Assembly (NCBI GenBank): GCA_913051825.1
Contig: CAJXCR010000007.1
Location: 1-43,906, forward strand
Source of the DNA: an uncultured Halieaceae bacterium
GTDB lineage: Bacteria; Pseudomonadota; Gammaproteobacteria; Pseudomonadales; Halieaceae
Length of the DNA: 43,906 nt
Direction of reading: 5' to 3'
Shown: positions 38,160 to 43,906 of the stretch, in pieces
Layout: every line of letters starts with the position of its first letter
How positions within the stretch are numbered: position 1 is the stretch's first letter
The notes under the pieces: generated by a model
Database searches by the model: none
What the model saw: the letters and a program-made list of their open reading frames with translations, nothing else
What the model was told of the DNA's origin: nothing
Position numbers and translations under genes: made by a program

Positions 38160-40091
38160 TTATAGTCTTTCTAGGCCATTTATTAGATTTTCTACTACAC
38201 CAGGGTCTGAAAGGGTGCTCGTGTCACCGAGGTTGTCCAGATCTCCTTCAGCTATCTTTCGCAGGATTCGTCTCATTATTTTGCCCGAACGTGTTTTTGG
38301 AAGAGCAGGAGCCCATTGAATTACATCCGGTTTTGCAATGGGGCCGATTTCGTTGCTACACAGATTAATCAGGTCATGTTTTAGAGTATCATTGACCTCG
38401 ATGTTATTCATTGGTGTCACAAAGCAGTATATTCCTTGGCCTTTAAGGGTGTGAGGAAATCCTACTACCGCTGCTTCAGCTACTTTATCATGCAGAACTA
38501 GTGCGTTTTCAATTTCTGCAGTTCCTAATCTATGTCCAGAGACATTCAGCACATCGTCGATTCGGCCAGTAATCCAATAGTAACCATCTTCATCTCTAGA
38601 AGCGCCATCTCCCGTGAAATAGTAACCTTTGTAATGGCCAAAATAGGTATCTATTAGTCTCTGATGATCTCCATAAACCGTCCTTATTTGACTTGGCCAC
38701 GATGATTTTATGACGAGATATCCAGAGCCTGCACCTTGAATTTCCTGCCCACTCTCATTAAGCAGAGCTAGTTCTACGCCAAAAAAAGGAAGTGCTGCCG
38801 ATCCTGGTTTTAATTTTGTGGCTCCAGGTAAAGGACTGATCATCTGCGCTCCTGTTTCGGTTTGCCACCAGGTATCTACAATGGGACAGCGACCATCTCC
38901 CACTATCGAGTGATACCAAATCCACGTTTCAGGATTTATTGGTTCTCCCACCGAGCCTAACAAGCGGAGGCTTTTGCGAGAAGTGCGTTTTACGTGTTCA
39001 TCACCCAAAGCATGCAATGATCTTATTGCTGTTGGAGCTGTGTAGAAAATTGATACTTGATGCTTATCAATGACTTCCCAAAATCTTCCTGCACTTGGAA
39101 ATGTTGGAATGCCCTCAAATACAAGCGAAGTTGCACAATTACTCAAAGGACCGTATACAATATATGTGTGGCCAGTGATCCAGCCCACATCAGCAGTGCA
39201 CCAATATATGTCCCGTTCTTGATAGTCAAAGATGTATTTAAAAGTCATGGTAGCCTGAAGTAGGTAGCCGCCTGTTGAATGCAAAACGCCTTTTGGTTTT
39301 CCGGTGGAGCCAGATGTATAGAGAATAAATAAAGGGTCTTCCGCTTCCATCGGTTCCGGTTCGCAAATCTCGCTTTCATTGCTTATCAAATCGAGATAGA
39401 AGAAATCTCGTTCATTTTTCATTTCAATTTCGGCGTCGGTACGTTTTACAACCACACAAGTATGAATATTTGGACAAAAAGACATAGCTTTATCAGCGTT
39501 AGATTTCAGTGGGACTTTCTTGCCACCTCGAATTCCTTCATCAGATGTAATTAATGCACAGCAATCTGAATCTAAAATTCGTTCCTTTAACGCTTCAGGT
39601 GAAAAACCTGCAAAAACAACAGAGTGGATGACGCCGATTCGCGCACAAGCAAGCATAGAGTAGATAGCTTCTGGAATCATTGGCATGTAGATACAAACGC
39701 GATCTCCTTTTCTTATCCCTCGTGATTTCAATGCGTTTGCTAGGCGACATACCTCAATTTTTAGTTCATTAAAAGTGATGGAGCGGCCTTTCATTGGGTC
39801 GTCACTTTCCCATAATATTGCGGTTTTATTAGCATTTTCAGGCAGGTGTCGATCAATACAGTTATAACTTACATTTAGCTTTGCTCCTGAAAACCAATGA
39901 ACATTTCCATTAGAAAATTCTCCAGAAAAGACCTGTTCCCATTCCGAATACCAGGAAACATGCTCTTTTGCCATTCGATCCCAAAAAGAGTTTGGAGAGT
40001 CAATTGACTGCTTATATAATTCATTATATTGCTTTTCATTGATGTGCGATGAGGAGAAATTTTCAGGAATGGCGTAAATAGATTCTTTCAT
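38160..40091 (-). CDS. acs: Acetyl-CoA synthetase
   Basis: [91 protein letters not shown]. Confidence 0.97.
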   Translation of the reverse strand: MKESIYAIPENFSSSHINEKQYNELYKQSIDSPNSFWDRMAKEHVSWYSEWEQVFSGEFSNGNVHWFSGAKLNVSYNCIDRHLPENANKTAILWESDDPMKGRSITFNELKIEVCRLANALKSRGIRKGDRVCIYMPMIPEAIYSMLACARIGVIHSVVFAGFSPEALKERILDSDCCALITSDEGIRGGKKVPLKSNADKAMSFCPNIHTCVVVKRTDAEIEMKNERDFFYLDLISNESEICEPEPMEAEDPLFILYTSGSTGKPKGVLHSTGGYLLQATMTFKYIFDYQERDIYWCTADVGWITGHTYIVYGPLSNCATSLVFEGIPTFPSAGRFWEVIDKHQVSIFYTAPTAIRSLHALGDEHVKRTSRKSLRLLGSVGEPINPETWIWYHSIVGDGRCPIVDTWWQTETGAQMISPLPGATKLKPGSAALPFFGVELALLNESGQEIQGAGSGYLVIKSSWPSQIRTVYGDHQRLIDTYFGHYKGYYFTGDGASRDEDGYYWITGRIDDVLNVSGHRLGTAEIENALVLHDKVAEAAVVGFPHTLKGQGIYCFVTPMNNIEVNDTLKHDLINLCSNEIGPIAKPDVIQWAPALPKTRSGKIMRRILRKIAEGDLDNLGDTSTLSDPGVVENLINGLERL

Positions 40092-40201
40092 AATCAGCCT
40101 TACTAATTATTTATAGGGGCATAAATTAGGTTAATACGAACTTTATTCGAACTCTTTATAGTGAAGAGATTTTTCCTTTAATCCTATAAAGTGACTCTCG
40201 C

Positions 40202-41086
40202 TCATTGTGCGGCAAGAATTCCCCAGTCGGTCGCCGTATTAACTGATATTCTAACATTATCAATAAGCCTTGTTTCACCAAGTCTTGCAGCAACTAAGAT
40301 TGAAATTTCCTTTGTATCTTCGGTGATTTCAGATAATGTCTGGGCATCTAGTATGGTGAAGTAATCAAGCGAAAAGCCTGACTCGATAAGTTTGAAGCGA
40401 GCATGAGATTCAAGCTCCAGAAAATTATCGAAGCCGCTGGCAATTGCATCTCTGCAATGGGCAAGAGTGTCGAAGAGAAGAGGAGCTAACTTGCGTTCAT
40501 CTTCATTTAAATACATATTTCTAGAACTTAGAGCCAGGCCGTCATCATCGCGGACTGTGCCGACAGCAACAATATTTGTTTCGAATTTTAAATCATGAAC
40601 AAGTTTTCGAATTATAGATAGTTGCTGATAGTCTTTTTCACCGAAAACCGCGTAATCTGGAGTAACCAAATTTAGCAATTTAGTTACTACTGTAGCTACA
40701 CCTTCAAAATGACCTGGCCTATCCCTACCACAAAGAATTTTAGAAATTTCGGGAACAACTATAATTGTCTCTTGCTCCCGGCCATTTGGATAGATATCTA
40801 TTTCAGATGGAACGAAAAGAGTATTAATTCCCTCAGAGAATAGCAAAGCTTTATCTGTTGAAAGTGTTCTAGGATATTTTTCAAGGTCTTCATTTGGACC
40901 AAATTGCAAGGGATTGACAAAAATGCTCACGACAACAATATCTGCCAGGGATTTAGCACGTTTTACCAATTCCATATGTCCCTTATGTAAGTTTCCCATA
41001 GTAGGAACAAAAGCCAGCGAACGATTTTTTCCGCGTTCGTTATTTAAGGCAGTTCTAAGGTGATTAGAGTCAGAAATAATTTGCAT
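40202..41086 (-). CDS. panC: Pantoate-beta-alanine ligase
   Basis: FVPTMGNLHKGHMELV, VSIFVNPLQFGPNEDLEKYPRT, FGEKDYQQL, SSRNMYL. Confidence 0.97.
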   Translation of the reverse strand: MQIISDSNHLRTALNNERGKNRSLAFVPTMGNLHKGHMELVKRAKSLADIVVVSIFVNPLQFGPNEDLEKYPRTLSTDKALLFSEGINTLFVPSEIDIYPNGREQETIIVVPEISKILCGRDRPGHFEGVATVVTKLLNLVTPDYAVFGEKDYQQLSIIRKLVHDLKFETNIVAVGTVRDDDGLALSSRNMYLNEDERKLAPLLFDTLAHCRDAIASGFDNFLELESHARFKLIESGFSLDYFTILDAQTLSEITEDTKEISILVAARLGETRLIDNVRISVNTATDWGILAAQ

Positions 41087-41275
41087 AGTCTTTGAGATTT
41101 GGCTATTAATTTACTTTCTTAAACATAGAGAAAAATCTGACAAGTTGCTACGACCAACGGACGGAAAGTATGCCGTAACATATACTTACCATCAAATGAT
41201 TTTCGCGATATATTGAGTATAAATTTCAGAATCTGAAAATTTTAAAAAATTAAATGTAAGTACTTACTTCCTTTT

Positions 41276-42067
41276 CTAGCTATACCAATTATCTTCTTCT
41301 GGAAATTCTCTATTTTTTACTGAATTCAGAAAGGTTTTAATTGCTGTAGTTACAGAATCTGTATCTCTGAGAAAATCTTTTGAAAAACTTGGTGAATTAG
41401 TTGTAAGACCAAGCATGTCATGCAGCACCAGCACTTGACCGTCAGTATTTGGTCCAGCACCGATACCTATTACTGGTATTTTTAATTTTGCTGAAATCTC
41501 TGAAGCCAAAGTCTCCGGAACGCATTCTAAAACTAATAGACTTGCTCCGGCCTCTTGTATGCTTAGGGCGTCTGAAAGTATGGTCGCTGCCTCCGCCTCA
41601 TTTCTTCCTTGCACTTTATAACCGCCCAGCATATGGAATGACTGAGGAGTTAATCCTAAATGCCCGCAGACCGGTATTCCACGCTCTACAAGATCGAAGA
41701 TGATAGAACTTAACCACTGACCACCCTCTACCTTGACCATCTCTGCTCCGCTTCTCATCATAGTCGCCGCTGTTTTTATAGCTTCATCCGAATGTGGATA
41801 GCTCATAAAAGGAAGATCCGTAATAACTAGAGATTGAGGTTCGACTTTTGTTACACATGCTGTGTGGTAAGCCATGCTTTCTACGGTTACTTGTAGAGTA
41901 GTCTTATGTCCTTGAATCACATTTCCAAGTGAATCTCCGACCAGGATTACTTCGATTCCACATTGACTAATTAGGTGTGAAAACGTTGCATCATAGGCGG
42001 TCAGGCAGGCAAATTTTTCACCTTTACTCTTGATTTTGAAAAGATCACTGATAGTTACTTTTGCCAC
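41276..42067 (-). CDS. panB: 3-methyl-2-oxobutanoate hydroxymethyltransferase
   Basis: LTAYDATFSHL, ILVGDSLGNVIQGH, DLPFMSY, VKVEGG, GHLGLTPQS. GTG 42067 (MAKVTISDL) preferred; track start is TTG 42082. Confidence 0.96.
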   Translation of the reverse strand: MAKVTISDLFKIKSKGEKFACLTAYDATFSHLISQCGIEVILVGDSLGNVIQGHKTTLQVTVESMAYHTACVTKVEPQSLVITDLPFMSYPHSDEAIKTAATMMRSGAEMVKVEGGQWLSSIIFDLVERGIPVCGHLGLTPQSFHMLGGYKVQGRNEAEAATILSDALSIQEAGASLLVLECVPETLASEISAKLKIPVIGIGAGPNTDGQVLVLHDMLGLTTNSPSFSKDFLRDTDSVTTAIKTFLNSVKNREFPEEDNWYS

Positions 42068-42074
42068 AAGAAAA

Positions 42075-42755
42075 TCATCCAAAAAAACTTGGGTTTAAAT
42101 AATGTCGACCATTTTTAATATTCAGTAAGTAATCTACTAAATGCAAATAGTCCGTTTCTCGACTAACCAAATCTATTTCGCTTGAATTTATAATTAGCAA
42201 TGGAGCTTCATCGTAGTATAGAAAAAATTCGCTGTACACCTCATTCAAGCTTTGAAGATAAGTTTTTGATATAGCTCTTTCAGTACGATTTCCTCTCTGT
42301 TCAATTCGAGATAAAAGCACATCCGTAGATGCCTGTAAGTAGATGACTAAGTCGGGCTTTGGTGCATCTATAGTTAGTTGATTATAGACTTTCTGATAAA
42401 GTTCTAATTCATCTATAGTCAATGTGATTTTCGCAAATAGAGGGTCCTTTTCTATAAGAAAATCTGAAATTCTAACAGGAGAAAAAATGTCGGCCTGTCT
42501 CAGGCTTTGTATCTTTTGAACTCGTTGAAAGAGAAAAAAGAGTTGAGTCGCTAAAGCGCTTTGCTCGGGGTTTTTATAAAAATCTTCCAGGAAAGGATTT
42601 TGTTCAGAGTCTTCCAAAAGAATTTCATAATTAAAGCTTTGAGCCAATAGGTGGGCTAGCGTGGTTTTTCCAACACCAATTGGCCCTTCTATTGCTATAT
42701 ATGCGGGTGGTTCCCGACCTTTTAAATCTATATTTATCGGATCTCCCTTTTGCAC
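42075..42755 (-). CDS. Deoxynucleoside kinase (dGK/dCK family)
   Basis: YIAIEGPIGVGKTTLAHLLA P-loop, LLEDSEQNPFLEDFYKNP, RIEQRGNRTERAI lid. Confidence 0.9.
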   Translation of the reverse strand: MQKGDPINIDLKGREPPAYIAIEGPIGVGKTTLAHLLAQSFNYEILLEDSEQNPFLEDFYKNPEQSALATQLFFLFQRVQKIQSLRQADIFSPVRISDFLIEKDPLFAKITLTIDELELYQKVYNQLTIDAPKPDLVIYLQASTDVLLSRIEQRGNRTERAISKTYLQSLNEVYSEFFLYYDEAPLLIINSSEIDLVSRETDYLHLVDYLLNIKNGRHYLNPSFFG

Positions 42756-42780
42756 CTATTGCTCCATAACAATTTTACAG

Positions 42781-43281
42781 TTAATTATCTAAAAGTCGTA
42801 TATTAGTTTTCTCTACCCTTTCAGAAGGACATTTTTCAATCACTTGTTTAAGCAAAAATCCGGAAGGGAGGCGCTTGCTAGGGCCACATATTTCTACTAA
42901 AGGTGTTAGTACAAACATTCTAAGATGAAGTCTTGGATGTGGTATCTTGAGGCGCGGGTAAGAAAAAGTTTTGTCTCCGAAAAGGAGTATATCAATGTCA
43001 ATATTTCTTGCTCCCCAGCGCTCTTTTCTAATTCTTCCTTGTGTCTTTTCAATCTCTTGAAGAGTGTCTAAAAGTGATAAAATGGGGAGTTTTGTGTCAA
43101 GTTTTACCGCGGCATTAAGAAAATCAGGCTGGTCAAGCTTCCCCACAGGGCTAGTTCTGTAAACAGAAGATGTGCAAATCAAATTTGACTTCGGTATGGT
43201 CTGTAAACGCACGCATGCTGCCCGCAGTTGGTCAGCGGGTTGATTTAAATTAGATCCAAGTCCAATATAACAGCTAATCAA
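42781..43281 (-). CDS. folK: 2-amino-4-hydroxy-6-hydroxymethyldihydropteridine pyrophosphokinase
   Basis: YIGLGSNLNQPADQLRAA, SSVYRTSPVG, DFLNAAVKL, RKERWGARNIDIDILLFG. Confidence 0.96.
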   Translation of the reverse strand: MISCYIGLGSNLNQPADQLRAACVRLQTIPKSNLICTSSVYRTSPVGKLDQPDFLNAAVKLDTKLPILSLLDTLQEIEKTQGRIRKERWGARNIDIDILLFGDKTFSYPRLKIPHPRLHLRMFVLTPLVEICGPSKRLPSGFLLKQVIEKCPSERVEKTNIRLLDN

Positions 43282-43293
43282 GACTCTGCTCCT

Positions 43294-43906
43294 CTACCTG
43301 AGAAATTGATGGTGATCATCTCTAGATCTGTGAGCTTTTTTACTATAGAGAGATTTTAAATTTTTTTTATGGTTATTTTGTAGCTGATTCCAGCGATGTT
43401 CCAGCCCAGCACTGCAGTCCCCAACTCTTTCTCGTAATACAAGCAAATCATATCCTGCGCGGAATCTTCGCTTTGTCATTAAATATATAGCTTTTTGTCT
43501 TTTACTGTGCTCTAGGTAATATTGCATTTCCCATATTTCTCTTATAGAAGTACAAAAACGCTTTGGTATAGTCATTAGAGAATTTGATTTTGCAATTACT
43601 TCAGATATGGCTGACTGAAGCGTTGTGAATGGATCTCGCCTTCCATTCGGATTCTTATTGATAATGGTAGATAATCTTGGCCACAACATTACTGCCAGAA
43701 GAAATGCAGGGGTTACACTTTTACCTTGATAAATTCTTAAGTCGGTATCTGCACATGCATTCTTAATTAGATTGCTCCACTTACTCTGTTTCGTCATTTG
43801 GGCTTGCAGGTCTGGGAAAAAATAATCTAGCAGAGAGTAATTAATTATGCTTTCTAGAGTGTTCCTTGCATTTCCTGTAAAAAAGAGTTTTAAAAATTCG
43901 TCAAAT
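43294..43906 (-). CDS. pcnB: Poly(A) polymerase I, C-terminal part (5' end outside window)
   Basis: Frame stays open to the window edge (FDEFLKLFFTGNARNTLESIINYSLLDYFFPDLQAQ then MTKQSKW...); RFRAGYDLLVLRERVG; directly upstream of folK. Confidence 0.9.
   Translation of the reverse strand, partial: FDEFLKLFFTGNARNTLESIINYSLLDYFFPDLQAQMTKQSKWSNLIKNACADTDLRIYQGKSVTPAFLLAVMLWPRLSTIINKNPNGRRDPFTTLQSAISEVIAKSNSLMTIPKRFCTSIREIWEMQYYLEHSKRQKAIYLMTKRRFRAGYDLLVLRERVGDCSAGLEHRWNQLQNNHKKNLKSLYSKKAHRSRDDHHQFLR

Overview
The window looks like a chromosomal segment of a marine-type gammaproteobacterium, judged from gene content and order only. It has two parts. (A) About 1-15.87 kb is an accessory catabolic-type cluster: a 3-hydroxyisobutyrate-dehydrogenase-like CDS cut by the window edge, an aldehyde dehydrogenase, four SDR oxidoreductases, an epoxide-hydrolase/dehalogenase-like alpha/beta hydrolase, a PPOX-fold protein, an alkylsulfatase-like metallo-beta-lactamase-fold protein, a sulfotransferase, a Rieske oxygenase alpha subunit, a TonB-dependent receptor, an Fe-ADH, a 4HBT thioesterase and a VOC protein. 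(B) About 16.0-43.9 kb is a conserved housekeeping block: carA-carB-greA / yhbY / rlmE-ftsH-folP-glmM-tpiA-secG-tRNA-Leu(GAG)-miaB-tRNA-fMet-rimP-nusA-infB-rbfA-truB-rpsO-pnp / acs / panC-panB-dNK-folK-pcnB. The most interesting signals are regulatory. The carA 5' leader combines a sigma70-like promoter, a long-range-closed RNA fold, an intrinsic terminator not needed by any upstream + strand gene, and a 22-codon leader ORF. That ORF starts inside the terminator stem and stops one nucleotide before a TTG carA start. There is also a near-consensus sigma32 promoter before ftsH. In the accessory half, the alkylsulfatase-like protein has Gln in place of the first metal-ligand His (QxHxDH) and sits 2 nt from a sulfotransferase gene. 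No CRISPR array, rRNA, IS element or prophage was seen.
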